64,000 nt of DNA from Microvirga sp052115485 (GTDB lineage Bacteria; Pseudomonadota; Alphaproteobacteria; Rhizobiales; Beijerinckiaceae). Below the pieces are notes generated by a model. The model made no database searches. It had not been told where the DNA came from and was given only the letters and a program-made list of their open reading frames with translations. The translations under genes were made by a program, and so were the position numbers. The stretch is taken from contig NZ_JBFRGU010000002.1 in NCBI RefSeq assembly GCF_052115485.1, positions 372,001 to 436,000 on the forward strand, given 5' to 3'. Shown here piece by piece: positions 42,213-49,887 of this stretch (position 1 is its first letter; every line of letters starts with the position of its first letter).

Positions 42213-42995
42213 CTACCGTGACCGGTTGAGCAAGAGAGCCTTCGGGTTGGCTGCCATGGTCGCCTCATCGCACGCCTGTGGTCCGAGGGCGCCGCTGAGG
42301 CCTAGATACGTCTTGGCGAGATCTTCCAGCGTCGTAACCTCCGAAACACGCGGGTGCGCGACGCAGAGCGCCCCATCCGTCCCCCAGGCAGCTTCGAAAG
42401 GCATCCGGTTGTCTTTGGGGAAATCGCGAATACCAAGATTGTCGCGAAAGACGATCTGAGTCCCATCCTTCGTGTAGGAGAGATCATCGCCACCGTAATC
42501 GGCCCGAATCATGCGCACGCAGGCGGCGTGAACGTCGTGAAGCGAAATTTCACCGACCTTTTCCCAAGGGCGGTAGCCGAGGAGAATGCACTTGCCTTCC
42601 GCGCCACTCGTGCAGGTGAGGCTCACGCGGCCGGATTCGCCCAAATAGGCAATGGCTGCTTCGCGGCCCGCCGCATCGCGCCCGCAAAGGCTCTTGAACG
42701 CATGACCAGCGCGCAACCGCGCTGAAATTCGGTAAAGCGGAACCAGGTGACCGCTATCGTCCTCGTGCTCGTCGAGCCCATCGATGCGAATCTCGATGGA
42801 GTCGCCTGGAATCGCCACGACAAACGCTTGACCGACCAAACTACGGCGCGTCAGCACCATGCCGCCATCACGGCTGAATAACAGATATCCCGATTCGACC
42901 TCGAAACGCCCATCAAGCGCAAGAGACGCCCGCCCTGGCTGCGGCCAACAGAACGCACAACAAAGTGCAAGGGTGAAGAAGATGACAGTACGCAT
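42213..42995 (-). CDS. ADYC-domain exported protein
   Basis: 260 residues. Signal peptide at 1-24 (FFTLALCCAFCWPQPGRAS). The C-terminal part carries the ADYC domain pattern: CTSGAEGKCILLGYRPWEKVG, then HAACVRMIRADYGGDD. The name-giving cysteine of ADYC is replaced by glycine (ADYG). Four other cysteines remain. Function of the domain is unknown. A small secreted repeat peptide is encoded 49 bp upstream on the same strand. Confidence 0.8.
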   Translation of the reverse strand: MRTVIFFTLALCCAFCWPQPGRASLALDGRFEVESGYLLFSRDGGMVLTRRSLVGQAFVVAIPGDSIEIRIDGLDEHEDDSGHLVPLYRISARLRAGHAFKSLCGRDAAGREAAIAYLGESGRVSLTCTSGAEGKCILLGYRPWEKVGEISLHDVHAACVRMIRADYGGDDLSYTKDGTQIVFRDNLGIRDFPKDNRMPFEAAWGTDGALCVAHPRVSEVTTLEDLAKTYLGLSGALGPQACDEATMAANPKALLLNRSR

Positions 42996-43044
42996 CGGAC
43001 AAAAAGCCCCCGCCGTAAGGCGGGGGCGGAGGTTAACACCGAAA

Positions 43045-43212
43045 TCAGAGACCGGTGATCTTTAGGCCGTCACGGCTGGAGCCGTTGAGCGTAAGACCGT
43101 CGCGGCTCTTACCGTTAACTGTGAGTCCCTCGTTCTTCTTTGCCGCAGCTTCCGATGCGGCAAGGAAACCCGAGAGCGCAGCGGCGACGAGAGCGTAAGT
43201 TAGCGTTTTCAT
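43045..43212 (-). CDS. Small secreted peptide with 10-residue repeats
   Basis: 55 residues from the ATG at 43212. A clear signal peptide (YALVAAALSGFLAASEAAA) is followed by a mature part of about 31 residues made of near-repeats EGLTVNGKSR, DGLTLNGSSR, DGLKITG. The period is ten residues with fixed GL, a polar-hydrophobic alternation and NG. It precedes the ADYC gene and is probably co-transcribed. A precursor peptide, a beta-solenoid-like strand or a signalling peptide are possible; nothing more can be said from sequence. Confidence 0.65.
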   Translation of the reverse strand: MKTLTYALVAAALSGFLAASEAAAKKNEGLTVNGKSRDGLTLNGSSRDGLKITGL

Positions 43213-43401
43213 AGCATTTCTCCGACGAGAGAAGGCGACGATGCCTTCCTCAAAGTCGAATTTATAACAGTATAACATTCAGGTAAATCCGATTTACCTT
43301 CTGAAGTGCGGAGGCGCACTTTTTAGATATGTTATATCACATAAAACGCGATATTCGTTACTTCGAAAAATGAGCAATCTTTGGCTGTAAAGCAACAAAA
43401 A

Positions 43402-43421
43402 GGCCCGCCATGAAGCGGGCC
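43402..43421 (-). terminator. Terminator of the L,D-transpeptidase gene
   Basis: GGCCCGC / GCGGGCC 7-bp stem with a 6-nt loop; the minus-strand transcript continues TTTTTGTTG. It is 29 bp from the stop. Confidence 0.85.
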
Positions 43422-43450
43422 GTTGTTGTTTCAACAGAGGGTTTAAATCC

Positions 43451-44728
43451 TCAATTCTGAAGGAACATCTCTTCGTCCGGCTCGTTCGGCACACGGCTCG
43501 CGACGGGGATGGAGGCTCCGAGGCCGTCGCGGTTGTAGATGTCGTCGCGGAACTGCACGAGGCCGTCGGGGGTCGCCCAAGCGGTGATGTAGGTCCAGTA
43601 GATGTTGACCGGGCTGGCGATGCGCGCATCGGTGCGCGAACCGGCTTTGAAGGTCGCGTCGATCTGCTCGCGGCTCCAGCCGGGCGTGTCCTTCAACAGC
43701 CACTCGATGTAGTCGCGCACGTTCTGCACGCGCACGCAGCCCGACGATACGAAGCGGAAATCGTCGCCGAACACGCCCTTCGACGGAGTGTCGTGCATGT
43801 AGACGCCATGCGGGTTCGGGATGTTGATGCGCACGAAGCCCATGGAGTTCAATTCGCCGCCCGGATCCTGACGAAAACGGTAGCGCGTCGCCTCGTCCGA
43901 GAACCAGTTCACCTGGCTGGGGCTCAACTCCTGACCGGCACCGTTGAAGATGCGGATCTTGTTGTCGGTCAGATAGTTCGGCTCCTTCTGCATCTTGGGG
44001 ATCAGATCCTTGCGGATGATCGAGGCCGGGACTGTCCAGAAGGGATTGAAATTGATCTCGACGACCTTGGAATTCATGATCGGCGACTGGCGATCGATCT
44101 TGCCGACGCCGGCTGCGTGACGGGTGTGAACGACACCGCCCTCCACCGTCTCGACAAGAGCGGCGGGGATGTTCACGCTGACAAAACGATTACCGAGATT
44201 GCCGGAATAGGTGCGCAGTCGGACCAGGTTGATCTCGAGCTGACGCATGCGCACGTCGGCGGGCACGTTCATGGCGGCCGACGTCACCCCGTTCATGGCA
44301 CCCGTGCCGCTCAGGCCGTGACGAGCCTGGAAGCGGCGGACGCCTGCCTCGACATAAGAATCGTAAACCGGAGATTCGCCGGCGGTCGGGTCGAGATCGC
44401 CGGTGATGATCAGACGTTGACGCAAGGCGACCACTTCGGGGCCTTTTGAGCCGACGCGAAGCCGATCCGCGCCACGCACCGGCTGCCACCCGCCGCGAGC
44501 GGCGATGTCACGATAGCGCTGGATCATCTCTTCGGTGGCCGCAATCGTCTCGTGGGAGAGCATCGGCGTCGAGGTTCGCTGAACGCGGCCGCGCGAAACA
44601 GCCTCGTAGTTCTGCGACCACTCGGCCTGGCTTTGGGCGAAGGCGACGGCCGGCGTGAAGATCAGAGCGAGCGATCCGGTCAGAAGGAGGCGGCGGCGAG
44701 ACAGCATGGACGCAGGCTTTCGGGTCAT
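43451..44728 (-). CDS. L,D-transpeptidase (YkuD domain) with PG-binding domain
   Basis: 425 residues. Twin-arginine-like signal (SRRRLLLTGSLALIF). A peptidoglycan-binding domain at about 90-150 (GSKGPEVVALRQRL, VEAGVRRFQARHGL). The YkuD catalytic domain has HDTPSKGVFG and the active-site cysteine in FRFVSSGCVRVQN. It forms 3-3 crosslinks or links proteins to peptidoglycan in the periplasm. The start at 44728 was chosen; the upstream frame has no conservation. Confidence 0.92.
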   Translation of the reverse strand: MTRKPASMLSRRRLLLTGSLALIFTPAVAFAQSQAEWSQNYEAVSRGRVQRTSTPMLSHETIAATEEMIQRYRDIAARGGWQPVRGADRLRVGSKGPEVVALRQRLIITGDLDPTAGESPVYDSYVEAGVRRFQARHGLSGTGAMNGVTSAAMNVPADVRMRQLEINLVRLRTYSGNLGNRFVSVNIPAALVETVEGGVVHTRHAAGVGKIDRQSPIMNSKVVEINFNPFWTVPASIIRKDLIPKMQKEPNYLTDNKIRIFNGAGQELSPSQVNWFSDEATRYRFRQDPGGELNSMGFVRINIPNPHGVYMHDTPSKGVFGDDFRFVSSGCVRVQNVRDYIEWLLKDTPGWSREQIDATFKAGSRTDARIASPVNIYWTYITAWATPDGLVQFRDDIYNRDGLGASIPVASRVPNEPDEEMFLQN

Positions 44729-44950
44729 AACCAGGCGGATGATGAAGAGGCTAAATCCTCTCGTTCTCGGTGGAAAATGCCGGGAGACGATTAAGGAACC
44801 GTATCGAAATTGAAGAACATCGGGGCGGGATTGTGGCAAGACACGAAACCGTGTGCCTCCCATGCCCGAAAGCCGGGATCGTTGGGCATTGCGCGCGCCA
44901 GTGTGTGCTTAAAACAACAGTCTGCGAAGGGCCGCCTACCCTTACACCCT

Positions 44951-45427
44951 CTAAGACTGCGCCTTCTGCTCTTCACGCGCCACGAGCCAGGAAATGGCGA
45001 GATAGGCGGCGACGAAGCACGCCGAGAGAATCAGCATCAGCGGGCTCGTGGAGACGATCCGCGGGAAAAAGGCTGCGAGGATCAACTGGCTCATGACCGC
45101 GAGCAGCCACATGACGCCGCCCCAGGCGCTTGCCATCCACAGGCCGACAGCGGCAACGAGATCGATCACGGCGAAATAAACGATGGTGGCCTGATAGCCC
45201 GTGGAGCGCGTCTCGAATAAGCCGGCGGGCGTCCAGACGCCGAGGATGATTGCCCAGGCGCTCAGACCCTTCATGATCCAGAGAATCGCAAGGATACGCA
45301 TGAACCACGTGAGCACGAAACTCCAGCGCATCGCGGCTGCTGCCGCTGCGGATTTCTCCTGAATCGCGTCGGAGAGCTTCTCCTTCGAGACGTCCATGAG
45401 TCTTCGGGGAAGCAGGGAGGGAGCCAT
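44951..45427 (-). CDS. DUF6163 membrane protein
   Basis: 158 residues, four membrane helices starting about 45 (LTWFMRILAILWIMKGLSAWAIILGVW, YQATIVYFAVIDLVAAVGLWM, VMWLLAVMSQLILAAFFP, MLILSACFVAAYLAISWL). Pattern and size fit DUF6163, function unknown. Its ATG overlaps the TGA of the hydrolase gene by one base (TGATG), so the pair is coupled. Confidence 0.8.
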   Translation of the reverse strand: MAPSLLPRRLMDVSKEKLSDAIQEKSAAAAAAMRWSFVLTWFMRILAILWIMKGLSAWAIILGVWTPAGLFETRSTGYQATIVYFAVIDLVAAVGLWMASAWGGVMWLLAVMSQLILAAFFPRIVSTSPLMLILSACFVAAYLAISWLVAREEQKAQS

Positions 45428-46482
45428 CAAATCACTTTCAATTCTTCGCCCGGGTCGAGCGGCGCGAAATGCCGTTCGACCATTTCAGGCTCCACCGCGT
45501 CAAGGGTCGCGGGCTCCCAGAGGGGGCTCCCATCCTTATCGATGAGGGCAGCTCGAACCCCTTCGTAGAAATCATGATCGTCGAAAATCCGTGTGACGAT
45601 GCGAAATTCCGTCTTCATCGCCTCGTCGAAGGTGAGCGAGCCCCCTCGCCGCACCTGTTCGAAGGTGATGCAGAGACTGGTCGGAGATTTCGTTCGCATC
45701 GTGGCGGCGGTCTTCGCAGCAAATTCGGAGCCGGCTTTCGCGGCTTCATCGAGCCGCGCAAGAATGGCGGGGACGCTCTCTCCCGAGAAACACTTCTCAA
45801 TCAGAGGCAGATGCGGCTGTAACGGCGCCAGCCCCGGATCGACACGTTGCTTTGCGAGAATATCGTCGATGGGACCACCTGCGATCAGCGCGTCCCTGAT
45901 CTGAAGCATGGCTTCGGAGGCCACCGCATGGGTGACGAGGCCGAGGAGAGCCCCATCCGCGAGACGGACCCGTTCGCCGGTCAGGGCGAGATAGAGCCCC
46001 GCCCGATGGGCCAAGCGCGGGAGGGCGTAGGTCCCGCCCACATCCGGGAAGAAGCCGATGCTCACCTCAGGCATGGCAAAGAGATAGCGGCCGCCAGCAA
46101 CGCGATATGTGCCATGCAGCGACAGACCCACGCCTCCGCCCATGCAGATACCGTCGATGAGCGAGACATAGGGTTTCGGATACCGCTTGATGAGCGCGTT
46201 GAGTTGATACTCCTCACGCCAGAACGTGAGCGCCTCCGCCATCTGCCCGGCCCTGCGGAGTTCATGGAGGCGACGCACGTCACCCCCAGCACAAAAGGCC
46301 TTTTCCCCGGCCCCCGTCACGACGATGCGCGTCACGGAGGGGTCGGCCGCCCAGGCATCGAGCGCCTTTCGCATCTCGCGCACCATGCCGAGAGTGAGCG
46401 CATTGAGGGCGCTCGGACGGTTGAGCGTCACGACACCCGCCGCCCCCAGGCGCTCGCAGATCACATCATCGGTGGCTGACAT
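45427..46482 (-). CDS. 3-hydroxyisobutyryl-CoA hydrolase (enoyl-CoA hydratase family)
   Basis: Valine degradation: hydrolyses 3-hydroxyisobutyryl-CoA. 351 residues. Crotonase-fold oxyanion site GAGEKAFCAGGDVRRL and GICMGGGVGLSLHGTYR, then AMPEVSIGFFPDVGGTYALPRL with the catalytic Glu and Asp of the hydrolase branch (ECH_2 type). Length matches hydrolases rather than the shorter hydratases. Start at 46482 has GGAG six bases upstream; ATG 46494 is an alternative. Confidence 0.9.
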   Translation of the reverse strand: MSATDDVICERLGAAGVVTLNRPSALNALTLGMVREMRKALDAWAADPSVTRIVVTGAGEKAFCAGGDVRRLHELRRAGQMAEALTFWREEYQLNALIKRYPKPYVSLIDGICMGGGVGLSLHGTYRVAGGRYLFAMPEVSIGFFPDVGGTYALPRLAHRAGLYLALTGERVRLADGALLGLVTHAVASEAMLQIRDALIAGGPIDDILAKQRVDPGLAPLQPHLPLIEKCFSGESVPAILARLDEAAKAGSEFAAKTAATMRTKSPTSLCITFEQVRRGGSLTFDEAMKTEFRIVTRIFDDHDFYEGVRAALIDKDGSPLWEPATLDAVEPEMVERHFAPLDPGEELKVI

Positions 46483-46620
46483 GCGACGCTCCATCTCGAC
46501 CTTGCGGATTAGGCAACACCCTCGGAAAAGGTCAATGCCGCGCTTAGGCGAATAGGCCAGCAAAACCCAAGATCCTTCCCGAAGCAGCCCCGGAATAACG
46601 GGAGAGTCGTCGGCCCACCA

Positions 46621-46650
46621 TTGACCCTTTGCCCCTCCTACGTGTTATCT
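46621..46650 (+). promoter_or_regulatory. Promoter of the structured leader RNA
   Basis: TTGACC at 46621-46626 and TTATCT at 46645-46650, 18 bp apart. This puts the transcript start near 46657, just ahead of the first hairpin. Confidence 0.5.
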
Positions 46651-46656
46651 CGTAGC

Positions 46657-46874
46657 CGGAGCCGGCCGCAGCCGGTTCTGGGGCGTAAGAACCCCTCCTG
46701 AAGCGGCCGGCATCGGCCGCTAACGATGCCTTCCCAGCCTATGGCCGGGGAGGCGATGGCGCATGTCCAGGGCGAAAGCCTAAAGGTCATCGCGGCCGTC
46801 TTCAGGCGGTTTCTTAACTCCCCGACCACCAGCGGTTGTGCTGGTGGTCGCCACCGCCACAAGGGGAGTTTTTC
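46657..46874 (+). ncRNA. Long structured leader RNA upstream of an XRE regulator
   Basis: About 215 nt with six or more strong helices in series: CCGGC/GCCGG (46662-46675), GGTTCT/AGAACC (46674-46693, competing), GCGGCCG/CGGCCGC with a 4-nt loop (46703-46720), a 10-bp stem with one mismatch (46729-46753), GCGATG/CATCGC (46753-46793) closing a GGGC-GAAA-GCCT hairpin, and a 3' platform at 46816-46870. The multi-helix body followed by a helix that covers the ribosome-binding site looks like a riboswitch or a regulatory leader. It matches no riboswitch consensus I recognise. Confidence 0.6.
46816..46870 (+). promoter_or_regulatory. Putative expression platform sequestering the XRE ribosome-binding site
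   Basis: AACTCCCC (46816-46823) pairs with GGGGAGTT (46863-46870), which contains the GGGGAG ribosome-binding site of the ATG at 46875. Inside is a perfect 10-bp hairpin GACCACCAGC / GCTGGTGGTC with a 6-nt loop (46824-46849). The helix is followed by TTTTT, so it could equally terminate transcription. Confidence 0.65.
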
Positions 46875-47288
46875 ATGAGCACGCCGACCGATCGCGCCAG
46901 AGCGCCAAGCGCCCGACCAAACGCCGCCAAATCGCCCAGCGCCGCGGACCGACGCATCGGTCAGCGCGTGCGCCTGAGGCGCACCGCCATGGGGTTGAGT
47001 CAGGAAAAACTGGCTCAGGCGCTCGGGATCACCTTTCAACAGGTGCAGAAATATGAGCGCGGCACGAACCGCATCGGCGCGAGCCGCCTGCAGGAGATCG
47101 CGCGGGTGCTGAGCGTGCCGGTCGCATCCTTCTACGACGCGGACGATCAGGCCGATGGATCGCTGACGATTGTGTTGGACACGCCGCAGAGCCTGCCCCT
47201 GCTCCAGGCCTTCACGGCCATCGCCCGCTCGGACTTGCGCCGTCAGGTTCTGGCGCTCGTGCGGGCCATTGCCGAAGCGAAGATGTGA
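46875..47288 (+). CDS. XRE-family transcriptional regulator (PraR-like)
   Basis: 137 residues. Basic N-terminus, then the helix-turn-helix at about 32-85: IGQRVRLRRTAMGLSQEKLAQALG, ITFQQVQKYERGTNRIGASRLQEIARVLSVPVASFY, the layout of Rhizobiales XRE regulators such as PraR. The C-terminus is helical. The ATG at 46875 is chosen over an upstream GTG at 46836 because the latter would translate the leader structure. Its leader RNA suggests translational or attenuation control. Confidence 0.88.
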   Translation: MSTPTDRARAPSARPNAAKSPSAADRRIGQRVRLRRTAMGLSQEKLAQALGITFQQVQKYERGTNRIGASRLQEIARVLSVPVASFYDADDQADGSLTIVLDTPQSLPLLQAFTAIARSDLRRQVLALVRAIAEAKM

Positions 47289-47445
47289 TCGCCGCCGTTC
47301 CATCATTTCGGGGCGCGCTTCTGCGCGAGCACGGCTGCGACGACACGGACAGAGGACATATGTCTTCCCGGTCTTTTTTAGACCTGTTTAAATGTGCTAC
47401 CCGTCGCGCGTGCCGGTGGCGGACCATCGGCGTCGGATCAGGATC

Positions 47446-48486
47446 ATGTCGAAGCTGTCTCACTTTCCCCGCCCGGTTGCCGAAAACGCATCTTCGGCCC
47501 TCTCGCTCACCCATCGCCCGCGCCGCAACCGCAAGGCCGATTGGTCGCGGCGTCTGGTGCGGGAAAACCACCTGACGGTGGACGATCTGATCTGGCCGAT
47601 ATTTCTCAACGAGGGCACGACCGCTCGTCAGGCCGTGGGCTCCATGCCGGGCGTCGACCGGCTGAGCATCGACGAGGCCGTGCGCGAGGCCGAACGCGCC
47701 GCAAAATTGCGAATTCCGGCGCTCGTCCTGTTTCCCAACACTGACCCCTCCCTGCGAGACTCGATGGGCTCCGAGGCATCGAACAGCCGCAACCTCGTGT
47801 GCCGCACCATTCGCGCGATCAAGAGCGCCGTGCCCGAGATCGGCGTGATCACCGATGTCGCGCTCGATCCGTATACGAGCCACGGCCATGACGGCGTGAT
47901 GGAGGGCGACCGCATTCTCAATGATGAATCGGTCGCCGTTCTCGTGCGTCAGGCCCTTGCCCACGCGGAGGCCGGGGCCGACATCGTCGCCCCGTCGGAC
48001 ATGATGGACGGGCGCGTCGGCGCCATTCGCGAGGCGCTCGATCAGGCGGGCTTCCTCGACGTGCAGATCATAGCCTATGCGGCCAAATACGCCTCGGCCT
48101 TCTATGGCCCGTTCCGCGAAGCCATCGGCACCAATGCGACGCTTGTCGGCGACAAGCGCACCTATCAGATGGATCCTGCCAATTCGGACGAGGCCCTGCG
48201 CGAGGTCGCGCTCGATCTCGACGAGGGCGCGGACATGGTGATGGTGAAACCCGGCCTGCCCTATCTCGACGTAGTGAGACGGGTGAAGGACACTTTCGCG
48301 GTGCCGACCTTCGCCTATCAAGTGTCCGGCGAGTATGCCATGATCCAGGCTGCCGCCGCGAATGGCTGGCTTGATGGGGAACGCGCCATGATGGAGAGCC
48401 TTCTCGCCTTCAAGCGAGCCGGGGCAGACGGCATTCTGACGTACTTCGCCCCTCAGGTCGCCGAGAGGCTCAACGCGCAGGGCTAA
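47446..48486 (+). CDS. hemB: Delta-aminolevulinic acid dehydratase (porphobilinogen synthase)
   Basis: Condenses two 5-aminolevulinate molecules to porphobilinogen for heme. 346 residues from the ATG at 47446. Motifs: RRLVRENHLTVDDLIWPIF, DVALDPYTSHGHDG (metal site of the cysteine-poor Mg-type seen in alphaproteobacteria), IIAYAAKYASAFYGPFREA, DMVMVKPGLPYLD (Schiff-base lysine). Confidence 0.97.
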   Translation: MSKLSHFPRPVAENASSALSLTHRPRRNRKADWSRRLVRENHLTVDDLIWPIFLNEGTTARQAVGSMPGVDRLSIDEAVREAERAAKLRIPALVLFPNTDPSLRDSMGSEASNSRNLVCRTIRAIKSAVPEIGVITDVALDPYTSHGHDGVMEGDRILNDESVAVLVRQALAHAEAGADIVAPSDMMDGRVGAIREALDQAGFLDVQIIAYAAKYASAFYGPFREAIGTNATLVGDKRTYQMDPANSDEALREVALDLDEGADMVMVKPGLPYLDVVRRVKDTFAVPTFAYQVSGEYAMIQAAAANGWLDGERAMMESLLAFKRAGADGILTYFAPQVAERLNAQG

Positions 48487-48554
48487 AAATTCCGTCATCC
48501 CTCATCCTGTCGGGCCTCTCGAGAGCGTGGCGCATTGCTGCGTGCCTCCTGGGT

Positions 48555-49859
48555 TTGGCTCTGCTCGGCGGATGCGGATACAATGTCGACGCCGAACAGG
48601 CTCGCGTTTGCCGAAGCGCCCTGCCCGCCCTCAATCCCGGAGCGATCATCACCGTCACGAAGATCGAGCCCGGGCCGCTCCCGCGCACGGTGCGCGTGAG
48701 CTATACGGCCGAGCGACAACGCCGGCCCCTCCGCGATCGCTACGTGATCTGTCAGTTCGCGGCCGAAGGCCTCTCGACCAGGAAGGCCGACCTGATCGGC
48801 CTCGGGACGGAATTCAGACAGCTCTCCGACGCCAGCCTCTACATGCTCAAGCGGTACTATCTCGACACGCCTGAGGGAGTGGCGGGCGATCCGGGCGGTG
48901 TGCCGGAGGCCGGGGTCATCGAGCTGCCGGAGAGGCTCGCCTACTCGCTCCAGCAACTCCTCGTCAGCCTTCCCCGCACCGCGATCTATGCCCTGCTGTC
49001 GGTGGCCTATGCGCTCGTTTTCGGCTTGAGCGGTCGCATCAATCTGGCCTTCGGTGAATTGGCGGCGGTAGGCGCGGCGGCGACGGTCGCGGGAGCGACG
49101 ATTTCCACCGTTGGGCTTTCCATCTCATCGCCGGTCTTCGGGCTCGCGCTCGGGCTGATGGCGGCGTTATTCGCCAGCGCCCTGCATGGGGCGGTCGGCG
49201 GCTATTTCACCATCGGCCGTGTCAGGAGCATCAGCAATCAACCGAGCTTGATTGCGACTGTCGGCTTGTCTCTGTTCCTCATGGAATATCTGCGGCTGGT
49301 GCAGAGCCCGGTGACAGTCTGGCTGCCGCCCATCTGGGCGACCCCTTGGGCACTCGCACAGGCGGGGGATTTTCTCGTCAACCTTACGCCCATTGCCGTC
49401 ATCACCACCGGCATCGGCCTTGCCGCTGCCCTCATTCTGCTTTGGCTGATGAAGGCCACCTCCTTCGGGCGCGCATGGCGTGCTTATTCCGACGATGCGC
49501 GCGCCGCAGCGCTTTTCGGCGTCGATGGCAAAAAGCTTCTGTTGGTAACGCTCGCCCTCGCGGGCGCCATGGCGGGTCTCTCAGGCCTTCTGATCGTCGT
49601 GCAATATGGCGGCCTGGGCTTTGCCGGTGGCTTTCAATATGGCCTCAAGGCTCTGATTGCCGCTATCATCGGCGGCATCGGCTCCATTCCCGGCGCGCTT
49701 CTCGGCGGCATTGCCGTGGGGTTGTTTGAAACATTGTGGTCGGCTTATCTACCGATCGAGGCACGAGACATGGCTCTTTACGGGGCGCTCGTCGTCTTTC
49801 TGATCTTCAGGCCCGGCGGCTTGCTCGGCTTAAGGGATCCAACACCAAGAGCGGTCTAA
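48555..49859 (+). CDS. LivH-type branched-chain amino acid permease with N-terminal lipoprotein-like domain
   Basis: 434 residues from the first standard start, a TTG at 48555. Residues 1-125 look like a lipoprotein-type soluble domain (GGCGYNVDAEQARVCRSALPAL, ICQFAAEGL). Residues 140-434 form a LivH permease (TAIYALLSVAYALVFGLSGRINLAFGELAAVG, GRAWRAYSDDARAAALFGVD, GIGSIPGALLGGIAVGLFE). The signal-peptide sequence needed for the lipobox (RIAACLLGLALLGGC) continues upstream in frame but has no ATG, GTG or TTG before a stop at 48372. No livM, livG, livF or binding-protein gene is near. The start remains uncertain. Confidence 0.8.
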   Translation: MALLGGCGYNVDAEQARVCRSALPALNPGAIITVTKIEPGPLPRTVRVSYTAERQRRPLRDRYVICQFAAEGLSTRKADLIGLGTEFRQLSDASLYMLKRYYLDTPEGVAGDPGGVPEAGVIELPERLAYSLQQLLVSLPRTAIYALLSVAYALVFGLSGRINLAFGELAAVGAAATVAGATISTVGLSISSPVFGLALGLMAALFASALHGAVGGYFTIGRVRSISNQPSLIATVGLSLFLMEYLRLVQSPVTVWLPPIWATPWALAQAGDFLVNLTPIAVITTGIGLAAALILLWLMKATSFGRAWRAYSDDARAAALFGVDGKKLLLVTLALAGAMAGLSGLLIVVQYGGLGFAGGFQYGLKALIAAIIGGIGSIPGALLGGIAVGLFETLWSAYLPIEARDMALYGALVVFLIFRPGGLLGLRDPTPRAV

Positions 49860-49887
49860 AGCTCAAAGAAATATTGTGGAGGCAATT

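Noticed and set aside
46640..46870. tmRNA, RNase P RNA, SRP RNA or 6S RNA
   Set aside because: The conserved sequences of tmRNA (tRNA-like ends, tag frame), RNase P and SRP (GGAAGCAGC loop) are absent. 6S cannot be fully excluded, but the position abutting a start codon argues for a leader.
46638..47306. A 222-codon minus-strand frame opposite the leader RNA and XRE gene
   Set aside because: Covers a region whose base-paired structure makes sense as RNA on the plus strand; the translation is repetitive Arg/Gly and matches nothing.
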